Origin: Franconibacter helveticus LMG 23732
Lineage (GTDB): Bacteria > Pseudomonadota > Gammaproteobacteria > Enterobacterales > Enterobacteriaceae
DNA length: 64,000 nt
Assembly: GCF_000463115.2 (NCBI RefSeq)
Contig: NZ_AWFX01000009.1
Span: 1-64,000 of the forward strand
Direction: 5' to 3'
This document shows positions 56,024-64,000 of the stretch, piece after piece (positions within the stretch are counted from its first letter, which is position 1; every line of letters begins with the position of its first letter). Both the position numbers and the translations under genes were made by a program. The notes below the pieces were generated by a model, which was not told the DNA's origin, did not search any database, and was given only the letters and a program-made list of their open reading frames with translations.

Positions 56024-57220
56024 TTAATGCGTCGGCGCAGGCGCTGCGTTAATGCGCACGCGCAGCAGGGCGTAAGGCTTCTGGCGCAAATCTTTGCCGC
56101 CGTGGAAACCCGGCTGGCGATTAAGCTGGTTCACCGTGAAATAGAGATAGCCGTCCGGCCCCACCGAGAGGGTATCGGGCCATAAGATCTGCGGCCCGTG
56201 GGCGAGGGTGCGCCATTCGCCGTTCGGCTCGCGCTTGCGGATGCTGTTGCGTTCGTAATCGCCTGCGTAAACCGCGCCGTTGGCGTCCGCTTCCAGGCCG
56301 TCGGAGGCGCCTTTCTCGCCTGCATCTTTTACGGCGGCGGCAAGCTGCGCTTCGCTGACCCCAGGGTCGCGCAGCAATTCAGTGGAAACGGCGTAAAGGT
56401 GGCGGCCGGAGAGCGGGCTGTAGTAGAGCGTTTTGCCGTCCGGCGACAGGGCGATGCCATCGGAAGCGACGCTGAACGGCGCGGTGGAGCCATCTTCATG
56501 GCGCTGCAACAGCGTTTCGCCTTCCACTACCGGGACGAAACCGGGTTCCGGCGAAGTGGAACGGTCGCCGGTCAGGCGGCGGGTCGCCTTGCCGGTAGCG
56601 AGATCCATCACGATAATGCCGCCAGTGCCGGACAATGACGAATCCGTTACGTAAGCCACGCCTGCTTTACCGACGCGAAAATCAAAACGCATGTCGTTAA
56701 CGTAGGTGGCATCAAGGATAACGTCCGGCGGGAAGACCAGCGTTTTCACCACGTTGTTCGTTTTGAGATCGATGGCGACAAGCTTCGCGCCGCCCGTTAC
56801 CGGTTTTGAAAAGCCGGGTGCGGCGGTATCAAGCACCCACAGGCGGCCCAGGCCGTCGGCCACCACGCTCTGCACGCTTAAAAAGCGCTCGCCCGGTCTG
56901 GCGTTATCCGCTTTGTTGATTTCCGGGTTGGGATAAGCCACAAGCTGGTTGCCTTTGACTTCGGCCACGGTAAAAGGCACGTCGTCTCCCCAGCGCGGGA
57001 AGTTAACAAAAATGCGGCCCGCTTCGGTCACCGTAACGCCGGTGGGCATGGCGCCGTTAAAGGTAGCGACCACCTCAGGCTGGCCGATAACGCGATCGCT
57101 GGCTAATTCCGCGAGCGTTAAGGGCTGCGCCTCGGCCGCCGCGCCGGTAAAGAGAGTGCCTGCGAAAGCCAGGGCAACGGCCAGCGCCAGCGCGCTACGG
57201 GAAGAGCGAATGTTACGCAT
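56024..57220 (-). CDS. Secreted major-royal-jelly/yellow-family beta-propeller protein
   Basis: The 398-residue precursor has a long signal peptide (to about AAAEAQ, residue 32) and a beta-propeller with the MRJP/yellow signatures: GRLWVLDTAAPG, YVNDMRFDFR, AYVTDSSLSGTGGIIVMDL in part, and DGIALSPDGKTLYYSPL. Related bacterial proteins are annotated as gluconolactonase- or dopachrome-like, but few have a known reaction. It probably forms an operon with the quinone oxidoreductase gene 52 bases upstream. Confidence 0.85.
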   Translation of the reverse strand: MRNIRSSRSALALAVALAFAGTLFTGAAAEAQPLTLAELASDRVIGQPEVVATFNGAMPTGVTVTEAGRIFVNFPRWGDDVPFTVAEVKGNQLVAYPNPEINKADNARPGERFLSVQSVVADGLGRLWVLDTAAPGFSKPVTGGAKLVAIDLKTNNVVKTLVFPPDVILDATYVNDMRFDFRVGKAGVAYVTDSSLSGTGGIIVMDLATGKATRRLTGDRSTSPEPGFVPVVEGETLLQRHEDGSTAPFSVASDGIALSPDGKTLYYSPLSGRHLYAVSTELLRDPGVSEAQLAAAVKDAGEKGASDGLEADANGAVYAGDYERNSIRKREPNGEWRTLAHGPQILWPDTLSVGPDGYLYFTVNQLNRQPGFHGGKDLRQKPYALLRVRINAAPAPTH

Positions 57221-57272
57221 GGGAATTCCTTATTGTTGTTATGCACAGGCGCCGCAGCGCCCGGCGTGGGTG

Positions 57273-58274
57273 TCAGAAGCCTTCCAGTACGATTTTGCCG
57301 CGCGCTTTGCCGCTTTCGATAAAAGCGTGGGCGCGGCGCAGGTTTTCGGCGGTGATTTTGCCGTAGTGCTCGCCGGTGGTGGTTTTCAGCGTGCCGTCTT
57401 CAATCAGGCGGCGGATGTTCTCCAGGATCGCGTTCTGGCGGCTGAGATCCGGCGTATTGAACAGCGAGCGGGTAAACATCAGCTCCCAGTGCAGCGAAAC
57501 GGCTTTGCGCTTGAGCGGCACGGCGTCCAGGCTTTCCGGGTCGTCAATCAGCGCCAGTTTGCCCTGCGGGGCCAGCGCGTCGACAATCTGCCCGTAGTGT
57601 TTATCGGTGTGCGTCAGGCTTGCCACATAACGCACCTGGGGAATGCCGATATCACGCAGCCCTTCGGTCAGCGGGCGGGTGTGGTCGATAACATAATGCG
57701 CGCCAAGAGATTTCACCCACTCCGCCGTTTCCGGGCGGGAAGCGGTGCCGATAACCGTCAGGCCGGTGAGCTTGCTGGCAAGCTGCGTAAGAACAGAGCC
57801 CACGCCGCCTGCGGCGCCGATGATAAGCAGCGCGTCGCCTTCGCCATCGGTGACCTCCAGGCGGTCAAACAGCAGTTCCCACGCGGTAAGCGAAGTGAGC
57901 GGCAGCGCGGCGGCGTCCGCGTCGCTTAAGCTTGCGGGTTTATGCCCGGCGATGCGTTCATCCACCAGGCCATACTCGGCGTTAGCGCCCGGTCGGGTAA
58001 TGGAGCCTGCGTAATAAACCTCATCGCCTGGCTTAAACAGGGTGACGTTTTCGCCCGTCGCCTCGACGGTGCCGACCGCGTCCCAGCCCAGGATGCGCGG
58101 TTTATCGGTGGGCGAACCGGCGCGCACTTTGGTGTCGACCGGGTTGACGGATACGGCGCGGATTTTCACCAGCAGGTCATGGGCGCCTGGCTGCGGCTTC
58201 GGCAGCTCCATTTCATAAAGGGATTTCGCGTCGCTGAGGGGTAAACCGTTCTGGCTGTATACGATAGCTTTCAT
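57273..58274 (-). CDS. Zinc-type alcohol dehydrogenase-like quinone oxidoreductase
   Basis: From the Met at 58274 (MKAIVYSQNGLPLSD) the protein has 333 residues, a GroES-like N-terminal domain (SVNPVDTKVRAG, ILGWDAVGTVE) and a Rossmann domain with GAAGGVGSVLTQLA near 150. It lacks the structural zinc cysteines, as in the ZADH/QOR class that reduces quinones or enones with NADPH. The frame runs 62 codons further up without family similarity. It is divergent from a LysR regulator, its likely controller. Confidence 0.9.
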   Translation of the reverse strand: MKAIVYSQNGLPLSDAKSLYEMELPKPQPGAHDLLVKIRAVSVNPVDTKVRAGSPTDKPRILGWDAVGTVEATGENVTLFKPGDEVYYAGSITRPGANAEYGLVDERIAGHKPASLSDADAAALPLTSLTAWELLFDRLEVTDGEGDALLIIGAAGGVGSVLTQLASKLTGLTVIGTASRPETAEWVKSLGAHYVIDHTRPLTEGLRDIGIPQVRYVASLTHTDKHYGQIVDALAPQGKLALIDDPESLDAVPLKRKAVSLHWELMFTRSLFNTPDLSRQNAILENIRRLIEDGTLKTTTGEHYGKITAENLRRAHAFIESGKARGKIVLEGF

Positions 58275-58558
58275 GGCATTTCTCTTGTTATTCAGGGTGA
58301 AGGCGGTGGCCGCCCGGTGAAAAGCAGAGTAATGCCGGCAGGCTGGCGGAAAAACCGGGCAAACCGGGCAGCACTTTCTCTTTTGCAGTGAAAATCCTGC
58401 CGCTGGGCGCGTTGTCATTCGCATTGAGCCGCTTGCCAGAAAGCGCCATAATCCTTTCAAATAATTACCGAAAAACGCGCAAATAAGGTCAGGCCCGCCG
58501 GGCTGACAGAGTATGTTGTTCAGGGGACGGCCTGCGATTGACAGGCCCGGGAGACAAG

Positions 58559-59500
58559 ATGATTCGGCTGGAAGATGTCATGCTGTTTGTCAGGGCCGCC
58601 GCGCTTGGCAGCTTTTCTAACGCCGCCCGCGAGGCGGATTTACTGCCAGGGCAGGTCAGCGCCGCCGTACACCGGCTGGAGCGCGACCTCGACAGGCGGC
58701 TCTTTGCCCGCTCCACGCGCAGCCTGCGCCTGACCGCCGAAGGGGAAAAATATTTGCCCTATGCCCAGGAGCTGCTGGCGGTAATGCAGGCAGGCGAGGA
58801 GAGTCTGCACAATAGTGAAGATGAGTTGCAGGGCGAGCTGAAAGTGGCGGTGCCGTCCGATATCGGGCGCAACGTTTTGCTGCCGCTCATTACGCAGTTT
58901 TGCGAGCAACACCCAAAAATTTCGCTGCGCTTGTTTCTCTCGGACCAGCGAAGCGATGTCTTTCGCGACCCGGTGGATGTGGCCATTCGCTATGGCGTGC
59001 TGGATAACAGCAGTTATGTGGCGCTGCCGCTGGCGGAAGATAACCGTCGGGTTATGGCCGCGTCACCCGATTATCTGGCGAAACACGGACGTCCGGCGAC
59101 GCTTGACGAGGTGGCGCAGCACCACTGCCTGCTCTTTACCATGAACGGCCACGTTTACGATAAATGGAGCTTTCCGGAAAACGGCATGCGTCGCCAGCTG
59201 CATGTCAAAAGCCGCCTGCTTTGCGACGACGCCGACGTGGCCCGCCGCTGGGCGGTGGAAGGGATGGGTATCGTTTACAAATCGTGGATTGATCTCAGCG
59301 CCGATGTGCTGGCGGGCAGGCTGGAAGTGGTGTTGCCGCACTGCCCGGGCGAAGCCGCGCCGCTAAGCCTGATCTGTCCGCACCGCAAACAGTTTTCGCC
59401 CGCCATTCGCAAGCTTCACGGCGCCTTTCGCGAGCATCTGAAGGCGATCACCGGCCTGCTGCGCACGCATCCTGCTTTTCGCACGGGCGCTGAAAAATAA
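58559..59500 (+). CDS. LysR-family regulator of the redox gene group
   Basis: The 313-residue protein starts MIRLEDVMLFVRAAALGSFS, with the LysR HTH (SNAAREADLLPGQVSAAVHRL, in part) and effector domain (LKVAVPSDIGRN). Start at 58559 is supported by GGGAGAC directly upstream; an earlier in-frame start at 58538 is less likely. It belongs to the branch similar to DsdC/AaeR-type regulators that control quinone or aromatic stress genes. The divergent oxidoreductase and MRJP genes are probable targets. Confidence 0.9.
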   Translation: MIRLEDVMLFVRAAALGSFSNAAREADLLPGQVSAAVHRLERDLDRRLFARSTRSLRLTAEGEKYLPYAQELLAVMQAGEESLHNSEDELQGELKVAVPSDIGRNVLLPLITQFCEQHPKISLRLFLSDQRSDVFRDPVDVAIRYGVLDNSSYVALPLAEDNRRVMAASPDYLAKHGRPATLDEVAQHHCLLFTMNGHVYDKWSFPENGMRRQLHVKSRLLCDDADVARRWAVEGMGIVYKSWIDLSADVLAGRLEVVLPHCPGEAAPLSLICPHRKQFSPAIRKLHGAFREHLKAITGLLRTHPAFRTGAEK

Positions 59501-59504
59501 ACAA

Positions 59505-59531
59505 GCCCGGCGCGTTACCTTCGCGCCGGGC
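59505..59531. terminator. Convergent terminator LysR / esterase
   Basis: Perfect 10-bp stem GCCCGGCGCG/CGCGCCGGGC (59505-59514, 59522-59531). An A6 run follows near 59535, giving a U-run for rightward transcripts only weakly. Confidence 0.7.
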
Positions 59532-59547
59532 GGTAAAAAAGCGCCGG

Positions 59548-60555
59548 TTATTTCAGGTGCGTTTTCAGCGCCGTGGAGGCCTGAAGAATGGCGGTGCGCA
59601 CCGCAGGCACTGTGCTCAGGGCGTTCAGCAGCCCGTAGTCATGGATGAGTCCGTTATAGCGGGTGACTGTCACCTCCACGCCCGCCGCGTCGAGCTTGCG
59701 GCCAAAGGCTTCGCCTTCATCGCGCAGCACGTCCAGCTCCGCCGTCTGGATAAGCGTAGGCGGCAGCCCTTTCAGTTGTTCCGGCGTTGCGCGCAGCGGC
59801 GAGGCCAGAATGTTATTGCGATCGCTTTCTTTGGTGGTGTAAGCGTCCCAGAACCACTTCATCATGTTGCGGGTCAGGAAGTAGCCGTTTTCAAACTGGT
59901 TATAGGAGCCAGTGTTGAAATTCGCATCGGTCACAGGCCAGAACATCACCTCATAGCGGATAGCCGGGGTATGGTTTTGCTTCGCCTGAAGAGCGACCGC
60001 CGCCACCATGTTGCCGCCGACGCTGTTGCCCGCCAGCGCCAGGCGGGAACCGTCCACCCCTATCTCTGCGCCATGCTCGGCAACCCAGCGGGTGGCGGCA
60101 TAAGCCTGGTTAATCGCCACCGGGAAGTGCGCTTCCGGCGACGGCGTATAGTTCACGAAGACTGCCGCTGCGCCGGATCCCACCACCAGGTCGCGTACAA
60201 GTCGCTCATGGGTCGGGAAATCGCCCAGGATCCAGCCGCCGCCGTGGAAGAACATAAAGACCGGCAGGGTGCCCTTTGCGCCTTTCGGCTTCACGATGTT
60301 CAGGCGGACAGGCTGACCGTTAACCTGAATGGTTTTTTCGCTGACATCGGCAGGCGGCAATTCCGCCCCTTTTTGCGCATCGACCAGCACCTGGCGGGCC
60401 GCCTGCGGCGAGAGCTGCTCCATCGGTTTGCCGCCGCTGCTGTTCAGCGCGTCAAGAAACGCCTGCACACGGTGGTCGGCATACGGCTGGGCGGCAACGC
60501 TGCTGGCGGAGACGGCGGCTAAGGTTGCGGCAAGCATAGTCTGTTTCAGTTTCAT
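59548..60555 (-). CDS. Secreted HSL-type alpha/beta hydrolase (acetyl-esterase-like)
   Basis: The 335-residue precursor has a signal peptide (cleavage after SVAAQ, about residue 22) and the hormone-sensitive-lipase family signatures: oxyanion motif FFHGGGWILG near 104, nucleophile AGNSVGGNM near 174, the acid in TAELDVLRDE and the His in GLIHDYGLL. It should cleave short acyl esters in the periplasm. Its promoter region is AT-rich. It faces the LysR gene tail to tail. Confidence 0.88.
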   Translation of the reverse strand: MKLKQTMLAATLAAVSASSVAAQPYADHRVQAFLDALNSSGGKPMEQLSPQAARQVLVDAQKGAELPPADVSEKTIQVNGQPVRLNIVKPKGAKGTLPVFMFFHGGGWILGDFPTHERLVRDLVVGSGAAAVFVNYTPSPEAHFPVAINQAYAATRWVAEHGAEIGVDGSRLALAGNSVGGNMVAAVALQAKQNHTPAIRYEVMFWPVTDANFNTGSYNQFENGYFLTRNMMKWFWDAYTTKESDRNNILASPLRATPEQLKGLPPTLIQTAELDVLRDEGEAFGRKLDAAGVEVTVTRYNGLIHDYGLLNALSTVPAVRTAILQASTALKTHLK

Positions 60556-60820
60556 GGTGTAACCCTCTTAATTGTTAGCTATTTAATCGTGCACTATTTA
60601 AATGGTCAGGCGATGTCTGTGTCGTTTAGTTCATGATTGGGAATATAAGTAGTGCGCGATTTTATTGCAAGTTAAGTTTTTGTGTTTTTTCGTGGTGCAA
60701 TGTATATATTTGAAAATTAATGGTTTATTTATGGAAAAAAGGAAGCGCGCTGGCTTCCTTTTCTCGTTATGCCGTTTTTTTACGCCGTGCGTCGGGTTAA
60801 CGCATGGGCAACACGGCCGA

Positions 60821-61111
60821 TTACGAGACCTTCGTCAGGGTGGTGACGCTAAGGTCCGCCAGGCCATCAATCGCTTTCATAAAGCGCAGGAAAGGTTCGC
60901 CTTTGCCATGCTCGTCCAGCGCCGCCTGGGAAGCCCAGCGTTCAAGCATCACAAACTGGTTCGGTTTTTCATTGCTGCGATAAAGCGCGTACTGAAGGCA
61001 ACCCGGCTCGCCCTGGACTTCTCTTTCCACGTCAATAAGCGCGGCTTCGACAAGGTGTGCTGAACTGGCGTTGGCGTTAACAGTGGCGACTACAGTGATT
61101 TCCTGTTCCAT
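60821..61111 (-). CDS. ABM-domain monooxygenase (YgiN-like)
   Basis: The 96-residue protein is a single antibiotic-biosynthesis-monooxygenase domain with EPGCLQYALYRSNEKPNQF, cited as PGCLQYALYRS, and FVMLERWASQAALDEHGKG. Dimers of such ferredoxin-like folds oxidise quinols or degrade aromatic compounds, as E. coli YgiN does with menadiol. It lies in the same neighbourhood as a quinone oxidoreductase, consistent with quinone stress handling. A ribosome site (AGGAAATC) precedes the start. Confidence 0.85.
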   Translation of the reverse strand: MEQEITVVATVNANASSAHLVEAALIDVEREVQGEPGCLQYALYRSNEKPNQFVMLERWASQAALDEHGKGEPFLRFMKAIDGLADLSVTTLTKVS

Positions 61112-61667
61112 ATGATTTCCTCTTTTTGCTGTCAGTGTGTGTCGATACTAAGCGTAGCAGGAGAGGAGAAATAGCTGCGTTTCAGGGCAGGAGTTTCACT
61201 CGGCGAGTGAAAGTATCGTAGGTGGTATTGAGCGTTATCTGAAAGTGACATATACAGATAAATTTTCTGAAAAGCGTACTCGATTCTATCGCTCTGAGCC
61301 GTTCGGGACCTCTGCACCGATAAGCGAAGAAGAAAATATTTTATTATCGCAGTACGAACGGTTAGCCGGGGAAAGCGGGAAATATGTGGAGTACGGATAG
61401 GCCATGACAGCCGATCTCATGACACTCTGGCAAAGCAACGCTTTAAATTAAAACCTGCCAAACCGCTTTAATCTTCATGAACTCAGCCTGAGCAGGGACC
61501 GCAATGCTCCCGGCCATTCTCGTACCCGTTTCAGCCTCATTCACGCTCCCGCAGGGCATGCAGTTAAAGAACGCGGCATAAGCCGTGACAATTTCTATAC
61601 TTTATCTTTCATGTTCACGGCGAATGGCGAGTCGGCAGCGCCAGAAAACCGCTAAGAGGAGAGAACC
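61112..61667. other. Gap with a gene remnant
   Basis: The stretch holds the ABM gene promoter on the left, a start-less coding remnant (61158-61400) and about 260 bases without visible features before the next gene. The composition is lower in GC than the flanking genes. Confidence 0.5.
61158..61400 (+). pseudogene. Remnant of a coding sequence C-terminus
   Basis: An open frame from 61158 to a TAG at 61398 has protein-like composition (GGIERYLKVTYTDKFSEK, RFYRSEPFG, LSQYERLAGESGKYVEYG) but no ATG and no ribosome site. It could be the tail of a deleted gene. I cannot name the parent; the charged, Tyr-rich end resembles the ends of secreted effector or immunity-type proteins, but this is only an impression. 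Confidence 0.3.
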
Positions 61668-62021
61668 ATGGTGCAAACCAGCAAACAGGACCGTATGCCC
61701 TACCTTATTTATCTGTGCGAAGGGCGTATCCTTGCGCAAAATATCGACGGGCACGTGATTGATATCGGCGGGTTTAGTGAGGAAGAGGGCGCATTCTCCT
61801 GGCTTCTGGATGGGAATAATGAGAAAGGCGAGGGGTTACGTTCAGCAAACGAGGCGCTGGAAGACATTGCCGCTAACGTGACCTTTTATTTCCTTGATGG
61901 CCAGTTCACCAGCCTGCCCGATTTATCAGAGCAATATCAGGATAAATTGCCGTCGGCCCCGTCGCGAGAGATCCTGCTGAATGAGCTTAGCGACCCGGCG
62001 CCCGGCGCCAGTGCTGACTAA
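61668..62021 (+). CDS. Unknown acidic protein of 117 residues
   Basis: I do not recognise the family. The product is small, acidic and soluble, with no signal peptide: a beta-rich first half (YLIYLCEGRILAQNIDGHVI) followed by acidic helices and a Pro/Ala-rich end. A strong ribosome site (AAGAGGAGAG) precedes the ATG. It faces the aspartokinase gene, with a shared long hairpin. Confidence 0.7.
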   Translation: MVQTSKQDRMPYLIYLCEGRILAQNIDGHVIDIGGFSEEEGAFSWLLDGNNEKGEGLRSANEALEDIAANVTFYFLDGQFTSLPDLSEQYQDKLPSAPSREILLNELSDPAPGASAD

Positions 62022-62043
62022 AAAGAGCGGGTTTGCTTAACGC

Positions 62044-62080
62044 AACGCGCCCCGGCCGGTAACCGAAGCCGGGGCGCGTT
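62044..62080. terminator. Long convergent hairpin
   Basis: A perfect 13-bp stem (62044-62056 with 62068-62080), extended inside by CGGT/ACCG, sits between the convergent stop codons and can serve both transcripts. Confidence 0.75.
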
Positions 62081-62085
62081 TGTCG

Positions 62086-63471
62086 TTATTCTAACAGGCT
62101 ACGGTGCAAGGCGTTGACCGCGCCGTCTGCGGATTGCGCCGGCAGCAGGACGCAAAGCGCATGGCGGGAGGCGCCGTGGCAAATCACGCGCACAGGAAAG
62201 GCGTCCAGTTCAGCAAACACGGCTTTGCACACCGACTCGGTCTGGGGAAGCGCGTTGCCGATGAGCGAAACGAGCGCCAGCCCGGTCTCCACTTCAATAT
62301 GACAATGCGACGACAGCTCGGTGAGCAGCGCGCTGGTGAGCATATCGGCTTCGCCCGAGGTGGCGCTGGTGGCGTTAAGGATAAGGGCAACGCTTGTTTC
62401 CGAGGTGGTTACCAGGTCGATTGCCAGCTCATGACGCGACAAAATCCCAAATATGTCCGCTAAAAAGCGGTGCGGGGGCTGAGCCTCAAGGCTTGTTAAG
62501 GTTAACAGCGTCTGCTGGCGGCGCACGGCCAGGGCGCGATAACGCGCGGGCGCTGGTACGTCGCGGCAAACCAGCGTGCCGCCCGCGCTGGCGTTGTTGC
62601 TGGCGCCTACGAATACCGGAATGTTTTTGCGCATGGCGGGCAGCAGCGTGGCCGGATGCAGCACCTTAGCGCCAAGCGTCGCCATTTCACTGGCTTCGGC
62701 GAAAGAGAGCGTGTCTATACGTTTCGCCCGGGCGACGATACGGGGATCGGTGGTATAGATCCCGGCAACATCGGTCCAGATATCCACCCGCGAGGCCGAC
62801 AGCGCCTCTGCCAGCAGGGACGCGGTGTAATCGCTGCCGCCGCGGCCAAGGGTCGTGGTGTGTCCCGCCGCGTCGCTGCCGATAAAGCCCTGCGTCACCA
62901 CCAGCGCCTGTTCCATACGCGGGCGTAAGGTGTTTTCCGCAAGCGCCGCGATGGCGCTGACCGCGGGCACCGCGCAACCATAAGTATCATCAGTACGGAT
63001 CACTTTGCGGGCGTCAAACCACTGCGCTTCCACCTGCTGTTCACGCAACACTTCTACAAACAGCAGAGAGGAGATCAACTCGCCGTGGCTGACCAGCTCG
63101 TCGCAGAGCGCAGCCGAACGCGATTCGGCCGCTTTTGCAGCCAGGCGAGCCACGTTGTCGAGCAGACGTTCGATCTCCCGGCCCACGGTTTCTGGCTGTT
63201 TCAGGCGTGAAATAATACGCTGTTGCAACGCGCGCAGGGTGTCGATTTTATCCTGCCGAACGCGGCTTTCGGGGCCGGATGCGAGTTCGACCAGCAGGTT
63301 GGTGACGCCTGCCGAGGCAGACAGGACAACCAGTCGGACGTTTTTATCAGCAAGGACGAGGGTGGCGCTGCGGCTCATCGCATCATAATCAGCGACGCTG
63401 GTGCCGCCAAATTTGGCAACGATGAAGGGGGGATAATTGTGAGTCATAACAATCTCATATCTGGGCGCCAT
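62086..63471 (-). CDS. lysC: Aspartokinase III (LysC-type)
   Basis: Aspartokinase phosphorylates aspartate in the first step towards lysine, threonine and methionine. The 461 residues have the kinase domain (FIVAKFGGTSVAD near 17-29, TTTLGRGGSDYTASL, EASEMATLGAKVLHPATLLPA in part) and two C-terminal ACT domains (LLTLTSLEAQ..., LVSLIGNAL). It is most like E. coli LysC (449 residues) and is not fused to homoserine dehydrogenase. Two starts are possible, 63471 and 63447; the second gives a length nearer E. coli LysC. The lysine riboswitch found before E. coli lysC is not recognisable here, so this could be a paralogue rather than the regulated lysC. Confidence 0.9.
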   Translation of the reverse strand: MAPRYEIVMTHNYPPFIVAKFGGTSVADYDAMSRSATLVLADKNVRLVVLSASAGVTNLLVELASGPESRVRQDKIDTLRALQQRIISRLKQPETVGREIERLLDNVARLAAKAAESRSAALCDELVSHGELISSLLFVEVLREQQVEAQWFDARKVIRTDDTYGCAVPAVSAIAALAENTLRPRMEQALVVTQGFIGSDAAGHTTTLGRGGSDYTASLLAEALSASRVDIWTDVAGIYTTDPRIVARAKRIDTLSFAEASEMATLGAKVLHPATLLPAMRKNIPVFVGASNNASAGGTLVCRDVPAPARYRALAVRRQQTLLTLTSLEAQPPHRFLADIFGILSRHELAIDLVTTSETSVALILNATSATSGEADMLTSALLTELSSHCHIEVETGLALVSLIGNALPQTESVCKAVFAELDAFPVRVICHGASRHALCVLLPAQSADGAVNALHRSLLE

Positions 63472-64000
63472 ACGGATATGGCATGAAAATTTTTCATTCC
63501 TGGCGTAAGGGAAGCAGGCTTCGCCTTACGAAATGTCCGCCCGCGAACATTTTGTTTAAGCCCCGGTTTTTGCGCCCGTTATTGAGAAAACGCATTGCTT
63601 CTCAGGGGACCGGGTGTAGTGCACGTTAAGCGTTAATAATGGCTTCCTTTTTTATGGCGAATTTTTTAAGGCGGGCAATAGTAAGTGAATACCTGTGTTG
63701 ATGCGATATTTTCTTTAACATTTATTCTAAGCCCATAGAAAAATTCATTATTTACAAACGGGTATTAAGCGAAATTTATTTAAAATAACATTTTTCTAAC
63801 ATTTAACCGGCGCGAAATAAAATGCAGCGCTTTTTCAGCGGGTTGTATAAAAACCCGCCGATAATAATCCTGCAACAGGCGTGGATTACCTTTCAGGCGG
63901 CGGCTGCTCTGCGCTGCGTTATTTTTGTTATTGTTTTTACATTAAATGCTGCAAATACCCACACAAAATCTAAGATTGTGTACGCAGTTGAAAACACCTA
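63472..64000. other. AT-rich region upstream of aspartokinase
   Basis: No gene seen on either strand. I looked for the lysine riboswitch pattern on the minus strand and did not find it. A small hairpin (GCGGGTT 63838-63844 with AACCCGC 63852-63858) and several AT-rich runs are present; the far end may hold the promoter of a gene outside the window. Confidence 0.5.

Noticed and set aside
63472..64000. Lysine riboswitch
   Set aside because: The conserved elements of the E. coli lysC leader were not recognisable on the minus strand; a model search would be needed to be sure.
1..64000. CRISPR array, tRNA or rRNA genes
   Set aside because: No regularly spaced repeats of 25-40 bases and no tRNA- or rRNA-like sequence was noticed on reading.

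Overview
The window is chromosomal DNA of an enterobacterium with high-GC host sequence. From about 12.9 to 30.1 kb the gene order dsbB - nhaB - fadR - ycgB - dadA - dadX - cvrA - ldcA - emtA - ycgR - ymgE - (TonB receptor) - treA follows the 26-min region of Escherichia coli, and the proteins are clear orthologues. The accessory genes (trehalase with a long tail, BlrP1-type BLUF-EAL protein, orphan Hcp, TraX, Mqo) and the GC-rich codon use suggest Cronobacter or a close relative such as Franconibacter or Siccibacter. This genus call is inference.

Layout. (1) 1-4.65 kb is visibly AT-richer and is the end of a prophage: the C-terminal part of a tailspike, a serotype-converting gtr operon (gtrA, gtrB, an extra small membrane-anchored protein, and a polytopic Gtr transferase), and a LexA-controlled UmuD'-like gene that starts at the UmuD self-cleavage point. 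(2) 4.65-5.7 kb is the prophage/host edge, with an integrase-like protein lacking key catalytic residues and a 29-residue mini-protein. (3) 5.8-12.6 kb is a sugar uptake and phosphorylation operon: binding protein, ATPase, two permeases, FGGY kinase and SIS-domain isomerase. (4) 12.9-30.1 kb is the conserved core block: disulfide formation, Na+/H+ and K+/H+ antiport, fatty-acid regulation, D-alanine catabolism, murein recycling, c-di-GMP flagellar brake, trehalase, plus a Fur-controlled siderophore receptor. (5) 30.4-36.1 kb has a BLUF-EAL photoreceptor, a broken autotransporter, and a pyridoxal reductase divergent from a TetR regulator. (6) 36.3-42.1 kb is a D-amino-acid catabolic island: PLP dehydratase-like enzyme, N-acyl-D-amino-acid deacylase, RidA, sodium symporter and RpiR regulator. 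(7) 42.2-45.8 kb is a LysR regulator with a divergent efflux pump and a downstream Tat-exported hydrolase, apparently sharing one operator sequence. (8) 45.9-52 kb holds mqo, a TraX homologue, an SDR/AraC pair and an MFS pump. (9) 52.1-54.2 kb is an orphan Hcp gene with a linked glycine-zipper membrane protein, then a long leader. (10) 54.07-56 kb is an ABC-F ATPase gene preceded by a 27-codon leader ORF with attenuator-like structure. (11) 56-61.1 kb is a redox/detoxification group: MRJP-like protein, quinone oxidoreductase, LysR, esterase, ABM monooxygenase. (12) 61.1-64 kb has a gene remnant, an unknown small protein and a LysC-type aspartokinase.

The strongest candidates for undescribed biology are the leader/ABC-F unit, the orphan Hcp plus membrane protein, the pre-truncated UmuD-like protein with its catalytic dyad substituted, and the D-amino-acid island. 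I saw no tRNA, rRNA or CRISPR array. All functional assignments are from reading the translated sequence; no database search was run.
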